A stretch of DNA of 64,000 nt, from positions 173,078 through 237,077 of the forward strand of contig NMRB01000665.1 in the NCBI GenBank assembly GCA_002633025.1. The letters are read 5' to 3'. The notes below the pieces were generated by a model. It ran no database searches and was not told the DNA's origin. It saw only the letters and a list, made by a program, of their open reading frames with translations. The translations under genes and the position numbers were made by a program. Below are positions 12,801 to 23,456 of this stretch, piece after piece; positions within the stretch are counted from its first letter, which is position 1, and each line of letters begins with the position of its first letter. Origin of the DNA: Notospermus geniculatus (Eukaryota > Nemertea > Pilidiophora > Heteronemertea > Lineidae).

Positions 12801-15800
12801 CCTGATGTTTGACAATCTGATAGCACAGCCTGTTAGGCGAGCATTTTTTTATTAGTTGGCTCTCGAGCCCGCCGACCCCTAAAACTGCCGAAAATGAATA
12901 AAAAAAAAAAATTTTTTTTGGCCATTCTCGAGCCCGCCGACGCAAATATTCACCATTTTTGGAGAAAAAAAAAATTTTTTATTTTATTTTTATTCCGCCC
13001 GCCGATCTCAGCTGCAGCGCCGTGGATGTAGCGTACGTCGATGTACAGCGCTATGCACAGCAACCGTGCAGAGCGTTCACCACTGCCATGACATGCTTTC
13101 AATTATGTCCCATTGCCGTCGATGCCTTGCTCTTGGCCGTGCTGCCCTTAAAAAATCTAAAATCAATGCGGCCAAAGTGGCTGTGCCCTTCCAGTTTGGA
13201 TGGCCGCCCTGCCCTTTTTGACTATCAAACCTGAGAAACCCCCAACTCAGCGAAAAACTCATAAAGAAANNNNNNNNNNNNNNNNNNNNNNNNNNNNNNN
13301 NNNNNNNNNNNNNNNNNNNNNNNNNNNNNNNNNNNNNNNNNNNNNNNNNNNNNNNNNNNNNNNNNNNNNNNNNNNNNNNNNNNNNNNNNNNNNNNNNNNN
13401 NNNNNNNNNNNNNNNNNNNNNNNNNNNNNNNNNNNNNNNNNNNNNNNNNNNNNNNNNNNNNNNNNNNNNNNNNNNNNNNNNNNNNNNNNNNNNNNNNNNN
13501 NNNNNNNNNNNNNNNNNNNNNNNNNNNNNNNNNNNNNNNNNNNNNNNNNNNNNNNNNNNNNNNNNNNNNNNNNNNNNNNNNNNNNNNNNNNNNNNNNNNN
13601 NNNNNNNNNNNNNNNNNNNNNNNNNNNNNNNNNNNNNNNNNNNNNNNNNNNNNNNNNNNNNNNNNNNNNNNNNNNNNNNNNNNNNNNNNNNNNNNNNNNN
13701 NNNNNNNNNNNNNNNNNNNNTTTTTTTATTTTATTTTTATTCCGCCCGCCGATCTCAGCTGCAGCGCCGTGGATGTAGCGTACGTCGATGTACAGCGCTA
13801 TGCACAGCAACCGTGCACAGCGTTCACCACTGCCATGACATGCTTTCAATTATGTCCCAATCTTGAAGGGTTGAGTTGAAATAGGTAGTAGTTGTCAGGT
13901 AGGTATTTGTGAAAAACATGAGCAAGACTTTCTTTATTTTGGAAAAAAAAAATTATTTTTTTCTATCCTCCTGCTTTCAATCCCAGAACAGAAGCTGTGA
14001 GAACTTGAAAAAAAAATTTTTTTCTTTTTCTTTTTTCCATCCTCCGATTTGAAAAATGGCACTAAAAAGCTCGAGAGCCAACTAATAAAAAAATGCTCGC
14101 CTTAACACTAGAACTAGACCATATTCTCATAATCTGTGCTCACTGTACATGTAGCTTGAACATTTGTGAATCTGGCCTGACTGATACTCACCTCTACATT
14201 TTCCAAGGCCCTGAATATGGTCAAATCAAACTGTAACTGATTCATGTCAATGTTACTGGAGCCCACGGGATCTCTGGAACCAAGGATCTGAAAAAGAAAC
14301 ACGAACACACTTATCAAAACTCGATCAAACTCACTGCCGAGGAGGGGTTTGAAAGTTGAGGGGAAGTTTTCCATATCTGTCATCATTGACTACCCATTTT
14401 ACGAACTACTTGAATCCCGATCCTCCCGAATTGAATCCCCGAAGTATTCGACTTACCCGTAAAGCTTGTACCCTCGTGATGAAGTCTAACACATGACCAA
14501 GGTCTTTCTTTTTGTCACCAGATTCTGAAGATATGAACATGTCTTTATGCCAACATTTCTACAGGTGGGGTAGCACTGAGGCCAAATCAGTGGAGCTCAG
14601 ACAGAGCAAATTACTTTCATGGGGAAAGATAAAGTCACTGTAGCATGGAGAGACTGAATCAGTCTAGCACCGAGACCAAATCATGGTAGAACCAAGCGAT
14701 GATATTACTGTAGCACGGACAGACCAAATCACTATAGCACGGACTTGACCGAGATAGTGACCCGTCACCACAAAACCAGTGGTACGTTAGTCGCTCTGAA
14801 GTTGTCAGGTTGAGACCAACAACTTGTCAATTTCAGTAGGCCTAAGCTTATTGTCTGTCTTTTGTAAAATCTGAGTGATTACATTTGAAATGTTATCACT
14901 CAGGAAGAAATGATTTCTTCCTTGTCTCCTGGAGTTATTTTTGTTCATCCTGGTTCATATCTTGTGCAGGTTTTGCTGCGATGGGTCACAATTATGTTCT
15001 ACTTCACTTCCGTCTTTCACTTCCTCATTCCACACAGTAAACGTGACGAGGAGAGAGATGCCTCTATCAGGCAACAGGGGTCTATACTAAGTTCTGATTC
15101 ATCACTAGGTACTCAGTCTATATACATTGGTACCCGGTGATTCTGCATGACAGACAGACGGACAGACAGACACATGTACATGTAGTCTTTGGACAGGAGC
15201 TGACATGGGCAATGGATAGGGTGGGGGTTGTTAGACAGACATGGGGCGGGGCGGGGAGAGACAAACCATGGATATCCTGGTCTTCTCCTGAAGTATGACA
15301 AGAGTACAGAACACGTTCAAATACAGTTGACAACCAAAAATGAAACAAAACATAAACATGAAGTGGGTTGAAAGGGAAGACGGCCTGTGGAGAACTCCAG
15401 TACCACTCGTCATCAGGTAGGCATAAAACAAAAATATAAACAAAACCTCATAGAACTATATCAGGGCAACTGAAAACATCCCAATCTCATGTCTATTTCA
15501 ACTAAATAAATTGATAAAAAGTCAGATTACACTTGCACATGATCAGGTTCAATATTGACCACTTGGTTCAGAGCCCCATCCCTGGGACTGGCCAAGTGAG
15601 AGCTTGCCAATGGGAGACTTTTTCTGCCATTAGAGGCCACCACCAGTTAGTGGTCCTAGGACGTCATGGAATTTGACCTCACACAGAAGAACTGCACGCT
15701 ATGATGTCATCCACAATGATGTGGATGCCATGGCTTATGTCTATGACATCACATTTTAAGACATTCTAGGACCTCTAACAACAGGTGACCTCTAACGGTA

Positions 15801-17666
15801 GGAAGGTGGCCCACTCATCCCTGACCATAAATACAGGAAGAAACGTTGCTCACCACATGTTGGCTCTGCCAACTTGAGACGTTCATTCACTGCATACAAC
15901 TGCAGCGTGTGAAGGGTAAACATCTCTTTGGAATTCAGGAGTGCATCACCTGAAAAAGAAAACACATCATCAATAGGAACATTTCAAGTGTTGATACTTC
16001 CGATTTGGTGGCCATTCTCGGCTAAATAGATTCCAACATCAACGTTTTAGAAGTGCCTAAGGCCGAGTTTACATAGAAGGATCCAGTATCCGGACACGCT
16101 GGCGAAAAATGACCATTAAACCTTTGTTTGCCGGCTTGTCAGTACTCCTCTATGTAAATCCAACCTTATACCATCTGATATTTAGAATCTGTGAACGACC
16201 TTCAAGTCATCATATCATTGATAAAACACTTGCCCGGTCACATTTAACTACCGGTAACTTTACGTACCTCTCATGTATAAAATCTCAGCCAGGGTTTCAG
16301 TTATTCCATGAATCTCCTGAAAAATAACAAATCATGAGTCAGAATATCTTCACTTCGGGGATCAGTAACCACTTTAATAAACTGCTGCTGACAGCACCAT
16401 ATTCTCAATAACAGATATCAGGTGCCTTATGCGAGGGTCCGTGGGTTTGAGTCCGGTAGGAAGCTATGTCTTTTTACCTCAGAAACCTGTTATTATTTCA
16501 TGCACTATAACAGATATCAGGGTACGGTATCATATTCATATGTGAAACAGAGACAGATGATCTTCACTTTTTTTGAGATTTAATAGCCTGTATTCAAAAT
16601 GAAATGCCAGACTAATCAACAGATATTTATCAACATTTTTTGTCCAGGCATTCAACCCCATAACCTCAGCTCAGGACTGACGAGTGGCAATGTTGCCATT
16701 TTGTTACTCTGACATCCGAAAGCACTAGGCAACGGAGACAACATCTCAATTAAAGTTCTCAGGTTATCAATGACCATTGGATATTTGCACTTACATATTT
16801 GTGAAAATCTAAGAAATTGGCAAGGACAGGAGGCACAACAAAGTTAAGATGATGAAGAGTTGTCTGAAGGTAAATCTCTAAGTCAGTTTGCCGCTTCTTG
16901 ACGAAAGATTCTGACATTTTACCAAATATCTTCTTTGGTGGAAAAATCGACTTGTCCATCTTGTAATCTGAGACAAGCTGAAAAGAAAACGAGGCATGTT
17001 TAACCTGTGGTGGTTCTGGTAAGTCAAGATCTTGAAAAGCTGGAAAATTAAGACAAATATTCTCGATCATACCAACCTTCTCATGCATGTCATGGAACTC
17101 GCTGTATCTGTGTTTAACTCTCCAGTTAAAACGTCCAACCGATACCTCGATAATGTAAAGCTGAAAAAGCAAGAATTACAATTTATGAATTAGCCAGAGA
17201 CTGTTTCCCAACTAGATATAACGCAATTGGGGCGACTGCAAGTATGCCCTGCTCTGGTGCGTATGCTGTGTTAATTCACCATCCGGGTCAAAAGGTATTC
17301 TTTGACTTCGTAAACTACAGTCTGAGTCTGGAATGCCGAGTGGAAAATCCAAGATGTGTTTTCCTGGCAGCCATATTGAATATCGGACCGCAACCAAACG
17401 ATACGGTACCTCACCCAATCCCCCATTAGGGCAAGCAAAACCACTCCCTACCACCCTAGGCCTAGGCCCTACATGCCCTGCCCTAGGCTAGGGCTAGGCA
17501 GCATGTAGGGTAGGGAGTGTTTCTTTTTTTTTGTGCCTCAACAGCATTGATTGAATAAGTCAATTTTCTAGAATTTTACCGTGTAGCTGTCATAATTCTC
17601 GGTTCCTATTATCTTCAGGGTGCGGGATGCACTGTAAGCACCTGAATTTTTTCCCAACTGAGCCAT
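4087..17666 (-). CDS. NISCH: Nischarin (imidazoline receptor-like), 16 coding exons
   Basis: Cytosolic/endosomal scaffold that in vertebrates binds integrin alpha5, PAK and Rab GTPases and restrains cell migration. I joined exons (minus strand, in order) 17666-17580, 17160-17077, 16977-16795, 16316-16268, 15949-15854, 14524-14457, 14287-14192, 12442-12221, 11568-11373, 11026-10968, 10337-10209, 9684-9571, 9232-9160, 8421-8279, 7654-7515, 6826-4087. All phases fit and give 1,492 codons, close to the vertebrate length (about 1,500). Residues about 17-125 are a PX domain (WRVKHRYSEFHDMHEK, PPKKIFGK); about 222-423 hold leucine-rich repeats (LDLSHNKI, LLDLSSND); the KELDTV.ILQAIQKA segment follows; the 2.7 kb last exon encodes the long C-terminal region with MMWCPVM and RVKFEYASDD blocks shared with vertebrate nischarin. 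The ATG chosen lies just before a divergent intergenic region. Exon 2 uses a weak GTTGGT donor. The acidic mid-region of the vertebrate protein is not evident. Confidence 0.93.
6890..7180. repeat. 29-bp minisatellite, about 10 copies
   Basis: Unit GTAAAGCCAGCAGAACACC followed by AGGTGATATC, nearly identical between copies with A/C variation (AGCAGAACACC or AGCAGCACACC). It lies in the last nischarin intron. The unit equals the terminal repeat of the adjoining MITE at 7148-7370. Confidence 0.92.
7148..7370. mobile_element. MITE with TAAAGCCAGCAGCACACCAG termini
   Basis: The left end TAAAGCCAGCAGCACACCAG recurs inverted at 7350-7368 (CACCTGGTGTGCTGCTGGC). Relatives lie at 31387-31601 and 34305-34517, sharing CACCAGGCGATATCGCAAGC and a GCGGTGGCTGGCGAGAAGAT interior. 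Confidence 0.75.
7785..8085 (-). mobile_element. SINE family 1 copy in a nischarin intron
   Basis: Reverse-complement copy of the element at 61140-61350: read on the minus strand it has GGGATTAATCATCC, AGTAAGCCGTGGTGCC, AGGAGCATAGTAGCTT, then GGAAAAATCTGAT. It lies between nischarin exons 15 and 14. Confidence 0.6.
8099..8252. repeat. Foldback element in a nischarin intron
   Basis: GGCCCAAACCCACTGACGCG at the left pairs with CGCAACAGTGGGTTCAGGCC at the right. The interior AAAATAACAAAGGATTTG resembles the pair at 22381 and 47491. It ends 27 bases from nischarin exon 14. Confidence 0.75.
10690..10810. repeat. Foldback element in a nischarin intron
   Basis: GAGGTTTTGCAAGTGCCCG pairs with CGGGCGCTTGCGAAACCTC; inner arms ACAATAGATAAACGTCGTCG and inverse. 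Confidence 0.8.
11951..12197. mobile_element. MITE, AGATCTGCGCACTTCCGCC family, copy 3
   Basis: Ends TATAGACCATTCTCAAATTC and AATTTGAGAACGGTCTATTT. It sits inside a nischarin intron with its edge about 23 bases from the splice donor of the exon 12442-12221. Confidence 0.8.
12545..12707. repeat. Foldback element, GGTTTTCACAGGCAATGGGA family, copy 1
   Basis: AACAGTGGTTTCTGCC pairs with CAGCAGAAACCATTCTTG; inner GTGTGGTTTTCACAGG pairs with CCCTGTGAAAACCACAC. Copy 2 is at 25352-25541. Confidence 0.75.
12836..14105. mobile_element. Foldback-ended element interrupted by an assembly gap
   Basis: The left end TTAGGCGAGCATTTTTTTAT with TTGGCTCTCGAG recurs inverted at 14070-14103 (CTCGAGAGCCAACTAATAAA). 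The interior includes A/T runs and a copy of a 138-base segment on each side of the N gap. It lies in a nischarin intron. Confidence 0.65.
13270..13720. other. Assembly gap (451 N) flanked by a direct duplicate
   Basis: The 138 bases after the gap (13721-13858) repeat those at about 12975-13112 with one mismatch (CAGAGCG against CACAGCG). This is what unmerged contig ends or a collapsed tandem repeat would give. Confidence 0.95.
15613..15803. mobile_element. MITE, TTAGTGGTCCTAGGACGTCA family, copy 1
   Basis: Left TGCCATTAGAGGCCACC with GTTAGTGGTCCTAGGACGTC; right TTCTAGGACCTCTAAC and GTGACCTCTAACGGTAGG. Relatives: 26989-27153 and a half at 25029-25090; also a fragment near 56375-56430. Confidence 0.65.
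16423..16506 (+). mobile_element. SINE family 2, 5'-truncated copy
   Basis: Matches the 3' two thirds of the SINE at 55711-55844 (GAGGGTCCGTGGGTT, GGTAGGAAGCTATGTC). It is flanked by the 15-base direct repeat ATAACAGATATCAGG at 16408-16422 and 16507-16521. It sits in a nischarin intron. Confidence 0.7.
16795..17666 (-). CDS. NISCH: Nischarin exons 1-3 (PX domain)
   Basis: Exons 17666-17580, 17160-17077 and 16977-16795 encode the N-terminus and phox-homology (phosphoinositide-binding) domain. The segment 17076-16978 is open but is intron: dropping it joins HEK to LVSDYKMDK, which restores the spacing seen in the family. That implies a GTTGGT donor and a TTTTCAG acceptor. Confidence 0.9.
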
Positions 17667-18911
17667 TTTCGCGACGAAATGGACGATTTTTTCAGAGATC
17701 ACGAGATCACTCCTCCATCAGTCCATCAGGAATCCATTTTGTTATGACATTTAGTTGAGAGTTTCCCCGATAGGTGGCCAAACAGGAAGTTGGCACTATT
17801 TCATGTATTCTTCCGCAGACAAATCCATCAATAAGAGTTCTTTGCCAGCTTGTAACACATCATAATCTCTGAATAAATGCGTTAATTTTTAGATTATTGT
17901 GAAATATACTTTATATTTCAGAAATTCTAAGTTAGAATGCCGCTTGCATTTCATTGAACTATATCTATCACATCCATGCGGATGCTGATCCGGTTCAGAG
18001 ATGTTGCACGGCACCAATTTTCTCAAAAAATTTACAATTTCTGATGTTTTGTGCGTTTAATGCCGATCAGACCCAATAATATCTCAAAATACAATAAAGG
18101 TGACCTCATCATAACTCTCCTGTCGTAATGCTATGTTAAAAGCCTTACTCAGGATGTTGAAATCCTTGTTTTTTAACCAGATTGTCCACGGAGGACTGCA
18201 GCTTGCTTTTTTGGATTTGGTCAAAAGTTGTTCTTCAGCTTGGATCCTCTTTTGTCTTTTTGTCTAGGCCTTCCCTACCTTTCTTGGGCTGTTTTTAAAT
18301 GGCCTGCCGCCATTGTGCTGGCCAGCGTGTCATTATTATATAATATTGGTTTGTTGACATGATGATGTTTGACAGGAAAATCCATTCCTGAACCCCGATT
18401 GGAAAATCTAGTATTAGTATTGTGCTAGGCTAAAGCAGCTTTTTAAAAACTGGTAATTTTGTTGATAAGGTGTGTTTGGTAATATGATAAATAAACAACA
18501 TGGTATAATGGTGGTATACAATTGTAAACCGACTTGACGACACTATTGTCGACAGAGACCTACCGGGGTATTATGATTTGATAAGATACTAGGCCTAATA
18601 GGTTATTAGTCATCATGGGCAGACACGACAGAGAACAGTCATACCGGCGTAGTAGTATGTGGCACTGATTTGTGTGTTTGTAAATAAAGGCAGTGTGCCA
18701 GTGTCAGATGACTACCGTAGGCAGGTCCTATCTCGGTCTTGATGAGTCAGGTGATGTTTGATCATTTTCCCAATTTCAGAAGGGCCAGTGTTTCTAAGAC
18801 AATGTGAACAAAGCCAGTGTTGATGTGATGACTGGCCCGATGTAGCTGCAGGATATTGGAGGCAGGGGAGAGCAGGTTGGAGAAACTAGTCCTGCTTTGG
18901 TCAGTGCCAGA
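17667..18911. promoter_or_regulatory. Divergent intergenic region between nischarin and the ASB gene
   Basis: About 1.2 kb separates the two start codons, which point away from each other, so both promoters should lie here. I see no clear TATA box and no open frame of note. There may be noncoding 5' exons that I cannot place. The layout suggests, but does not prove, a shared bidirectional promoter. Confidence 0.5.
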
Positions 18912-20240
18912 ATGGGAAACAAGCATGCTGGTATACAGTGTCTGGAGAGCCCAATACATACATCATCATCAAAGTCAAAACATTGTTGGTATTACAACAA
19001 AGCCCCACCACCGAATTACAACCATAACTGGACAGATGTCCATTATGCAGCCAGCCATGGAAGCATCAGAAGGATAAATGAGATCATTCACAAAGCAGGT
19101 ATGGTTTCTTTTGAACTAAACTTCATCATTCCTATACAGATTCTGCATCACTCACGGGAATTGAGTTTGAGATGGACAACTGCCAGCATGAACAGATGTG
19201 GATACTGCCTGTTTCCTGAGGGAAGTCGCCCACAAAGTGAATCCTGTCTTATACAGCTGTCCAGTCAACCTGACGAGCAGACTGTGTACTAGTAACCACT
19301 CATTTCAATATTAGATGGAGTATCAATGAAATAGTCTGTGTACTGTATTCCTAATTGCAGGTGTTGTCAACTTAAATAAGCAAGATTATTACGGCAAGAC
19401 ACCACTCTACTGGGCTTGTTATAAAGGCCATAAACAGACCATTGAGGAGCTGTTAAAGTTTGGTGCTAAGATCAATTTACAATGTCGACACGGAGGGACA
19501 CCGCTACACGCTGTTGTCAGTCTGTATCCAGAGTGTGCTCTTATACTCATTAAGGTAGGGTACGGAGTGTCGTTCTGATCGTCGTGGAAGTGCCTCAGTA
19601 ACTTTACAAAGTTCTCATCAGACAGGTTTCTGTTTAATTCGAAGGCCAAACATGTAAAAATCACTTGTCCTAAGTCAGTGAAGTGATGCATCATTCTGTT
19701 GGATGAGAGTTTGCCTGATGCATATCAAATGCAAAGTTTGCTCTTGTTTGATGATTTATTTTTGTTCCAGCATGGTGCTGATGTGAACCGTCAAGACAAC
19801 TGGGGTGTAACACCCATGTACCTCGCCGCTTGTAATGGACAGATTGATATTATCTACTACTTAATAGCTGCTGGTGCTGAACTCACCTACAAGAATAAGG
19901 TATGTGTTGTGTGTGTGAGAGGGGAGAGAGAGGCACTACCCTACACTCTACTTGTGAACGATAGGAGAGTCTATTGTCTATGCTAATCAGGATGTTTATT
20001 TAATGTACCGGGTATATTTTTCAATCATTTCAGAAAACTGGTGAAGTTCCCAAAGCATTATCCTGCCATCCAGATTTCTGTGACTATCTTCATCATCTGT
20101 CATCCAACCCTCAGCCTCTGAAGAAGCTTTGTCGCACTGCTGTCCGCCAATGTCTTGGGGAATACCCTATGCACAAGAACAAAAACCTTCCCGTGCCCGA
20201 ACCTCTCAAAGAGTACATCCTTCTGAGTGAACTGAGCTGA
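18912..20240 (+). CDS. Ankyrin repeat and SOCS box (ASB) protein, 4 exons
   Basis: Substrate-recruiting subunit of a Cullin5-Elongin B/C ubiquitin ligase, by family. Exons 18912-19098, 19361-19554, 19771-19899 and 20034-20240 have clean GT-AG borders and phases and give 238 residues. Ankyrin repeats occupy about residues 40-170 (GKTPLYWACYKGHKQTIEEL; GADVNRQDNWGVTPMYLAA). The C-terminus is a SOCS box: LKKLCRTAVRQCLGEY is the Elongin BC-binding helix and LPVPEPLKEYILLSEL the Cullin-box end. The ATG at 18912 is the first in-frame ATG; a TTG lies 15 bases upstream. The protein begins MGNK, so Gly2 is a possible but weak myristoylation site. It is short for an ASB, with about three to four repeats. 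I cannot assign the numbered ASB paralogue. It is divergent from nischarin across about 1.25 kb. Confidence 0.88.
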
Positions 20241-21578
20241 CCGAAACTAAGCATACTTTCTTGTTTTTGTTCTCATTAGACTATCAGCATACCGGTATGT
20301 ATATCTGACCCATCAATGGCCAAGGGGAAGGGAGGGATTCTGGGTATAACGTCTCCATGCCCTGGTCTCATGTCGCATTTCAAAGTGCTGATAGGTGTTT
20401 GGTATTATGTACAGAACTTATTTGAAATTGGAGGGAAATTTCGCCCCATAGATGGCAGAGTCGCTGACAGAGGAGAGTGGACTGTCCGTTGAGTGAGGAG
20501 GACATGGCGGAGAGGTAATTATTATTTTTACTGTGGCATACCTACGAAAACTGTGTGAAGTTTTGTAAGAGTGTTTTCTGATTATTGCATACGTGAATCA
20601 TTCCCCGTTGAATACGAACATACTCACTCCTCTATGGTGCATATTATTATCAGGGTGAAGGTGGTTTACTTTCTCTTTATTATTCGTTTTCTATTCTTAG
20701 TCTTCATTTGTGTTCTTTGTTTATGTTCGGTAAAGGCTGTTGTTCGAGTCTGATTTGTTTACGATTTGAATATTATTTGAAGTTTGTTTTAGAATAAGAC
20801 GTATAATTATCTCTGCCAGCACCATTCATGATTTCAAGTGGTATTGCTCTGATTGTGTGGTTGGTTTTTGTAGTTTTCATTGAACGTCTCAATTAGAACT
20901 GTGCCTTTGTATTTTCGTTAGTTTGTGAGGCTTGTTATTCCGGCATTCATTCAATCATGAGTGTAGTTCTATTGTTGATTATCATTCAATTAAATTTCTT
21001 GTTTCTCTAAATTTTTAGTTTAAGATGGAGTATGTTTGAATATTGGCAATCAAAAACTGTTTCTGTGAGCTCTGTCTGGCTGTGGTTTCAAACTTGGGAA
21101 GTCTTTTTTGAACACGAGATTTTTAATTTGGGTAACGGTACACTGAGAGAAATAAGGGTCTTTGTCTTGCTTTCATTTTCTACCAGACTGAAGTCAGTTA
21201 AAGCCACAGGGATAGTTGTAACAAAACTGTGTCATGAAGGGTAGGTCCAGGAACGTCATGTGATCCGCCGGTGAGGTTTGTGTCATGGTGTTTCTTCGAC
21301 TGTTTACCAGGGACCTTATTCATGAAGGCCCAGTAGCTTTAAGGATACAGTTGCCCGGTAGCTTTAAGGATACAGTTGCCCGCACGTGGACAACAGTTTA
21401 CACATGCCATAAAGTTGCGGGAGCTTCATGAATACATGTACGTCCCTGATCAAAACCTTACACAAGTTGGTACTCAATGATTAGTGGATAATGTAATCCC
21501 TGGTAGCTGGATGGGACACATTATGACATCAACCTATGACTCAAAAGCGCTTGGAACTTGTGCCCTGTGATGCATTCT

Positions 21579-21735
21579 GGGCCCGGTTGCACGAAACTCA
21601 CGACAGCGCTATCTTGGTGTTAGCGCTATCTTGATGTTAAATGACGTAAAAGAACAATGGATTTTTACGTCATCTAACATGAAGATAGCGCTAACACCAA
21701 GATAGCGCTGTCGTGAGTTTCGTGCAACCGGGCCC
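21579..21735. repeat. Foldback element, GGTTGCACAAAACTCA family, copy 2
   Basis: GGGCCCGGTTGCACGAAACT ends in perfect inversion; the spacer ATGTTAAATGACGTAAAAGA matches copy 1, while the arm interior (GACAGCGCTATCTTGGTG) differs from it. Confidence 0.85.
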
Positions 21736-22380
21736 AGATCTGGATATCTTGTCAGCTGAGTTGTGACTGTTGTGACGGGGTGCTACGTGCAAGTTCCCAC
21801 AGAAAATGCAACTCACAATGGACAAGACCAAGTAGTTCATTAGCAATCAAGCCATATAGTTAGTAGACTCAGTGTCGTTGTGAGTCTCGGGAGGTCTCCA
21901 CTATCTACATGCCATGAAGACTGAAAGAGCTACCAATTTATGACAAAGTAATGATCTTCAATCACACGTTAAACAGTTTTCACAGACTTCTGCTACTATT
22001 TCTCATCCCAATGTTGGCATCCTTTGGTGGTCACATGACTTTCCTGTGATATTTGGTGTCAAAATGTGTCAAGCTGTGAGAGCAGCAGATTGCCCGGTGC
22101 TGAATTCTATGTTGTACGACATTGTATATTGTAACATTTGTACATCATTAATTTGAATTTTTTATGAACTTTTATGAGAAGCTTTTGTGTATTTGACGAG
22201 ATCACAGTTTTGAGTGTATCTCTGCTGTACATGTGTTGCCTGCAGATCTCGAAGAATGAGTGACTGTTTTGTGGAGTATTTTAAAGATCACGTGAGTAAA
22301 AAGTGAGGAACAGTGCTTCATGTGTTTTATTGGTTCTAGTCGTTTGGAGAAATTCTCAGGATATTTGATTTAACTCTTAA

Positions 22381-22513
22381 GGCTTGTGTCCACATGTGCG
22401 TTTTACGCTGTGTGATGCGTTTAAAATGTTTTGTTATTTTCCGCCGCTCTGCTTCCAAACAATGGGCGAAGTGTCATAACGCAGCGTAAAACACGCATGT
22501 GGACCCAGGCCTT
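22381..22513. repeat. Foldback element, GGAAGCAGAGCGGCGGAAAA family, copy 1
   Basis: GTGTCCACATGTGCGTTTTA pairs with AAACACGCATGTGGACCC. The interior is the reverse complement of the copy at 47491-47622. Confidence 0.8.
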
Positions 22514-23044
22514 TATTTCATTGACAGCAAGCAAAAACAATCCAATAGGTTCTTCACTGACGTCACAACGGTTACATGCTGTAGCAAGGAATCGGCCATG
22601 TTGGCCGGCGACGACGTCAAAACTGTCACCTCATGACATTTTGATGTCGGGATCTGTGTATTGATGCTGTGTTCATGCTGTGACGTCGCTTGACATTTTG
22701 ACAGCCAATATGGCGGCATCGTGTCGCCATGGAAATGTGACGTCGCGTGAAGAATCTCTATCCTTTTCCTTTATTGTACATTACCCGATGTTTCGTGGCG
22801 AGATTTGTATTCACGATTGTTTTGATGGTCAGTTTTTCTATTGTATTTAATTAATCCGAATCATTTCATTTGTTTGATTGTCAGATGCTGGATTCGATGC
22901 CTGATACATGCTGGATTCGATGCCTGATACATTACTTGTCTTTGATAGTTTAATATTAATGAAGATGACCATATACTGTGTTGATGTGTTGAATGTTGTT
23001 GACCTGAAGGACGGATATATCTCCCCCTAAACCCCCTCCGTCAG

Positions 23045-23216
23045 GGGTGGATTCACGATTTTGGAAAAGAAGGGGTGCACTGTGCTAGAAACATAGAAAT
23101 CTGCAGTGAATTTCAATGGTTTGCTCCAAATTTCAGGGTCGATTTTACAGATTTGTTGGCCGAAAGGGTGTGCGCTCCAGGTGCCCCCCTGGATCCGCGC
23201 CTGTCCATATGGCTGG
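23045..23216. mobile_element. hAT-like MITE (CAGGGGTGGATYCA ends), copy 1
   Basis: Begins CAGGGGTGGATTCACGATTT and ends CCCTGGATCCGCGCCTG. CAGGGGCGGATCCA-type tips are common on non-autonomous hAT elements. A second copy follows at 23304-23456 and an inverted one lies at 30732-30886. Confidence 0.6.
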
Positions 23217-23303
23217 GGAACGTTGATACCAGCTGGATGTTGTCATCTCTGCGCTGGTCATTCAGTTATGTGGGAAGCCTATCAATGAATCACAGAATGT
23301 TGG

Positions 23304-23456
23304 CAGGGGTGGATCCATGATTTCGGAAAAGAGGAGGTGCACATGTGCTAGAAACATTGAAATCTGCAGTGAATTTCAATGATTTGCTCAAAGAATTTCA
23401 TGGTCAATTTTACAGATATGTTGGCCGAAAGGGGGGTGCTCCCCTGGATCTGTGAT
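23304..23456. mobile_element. hAT-like MITE, copy 2
   Basis: CAGGGGTGGATCCATGATTT start, the same interior GTGCTAGAAACATTGAAATC, and CTCCCCTGGATCTGTG end. Confidence 0.6.

Noticed and set aside
13200-13849. Open frames of about 190 residues across the N gap
   Set aside because: Almost all codons are N.
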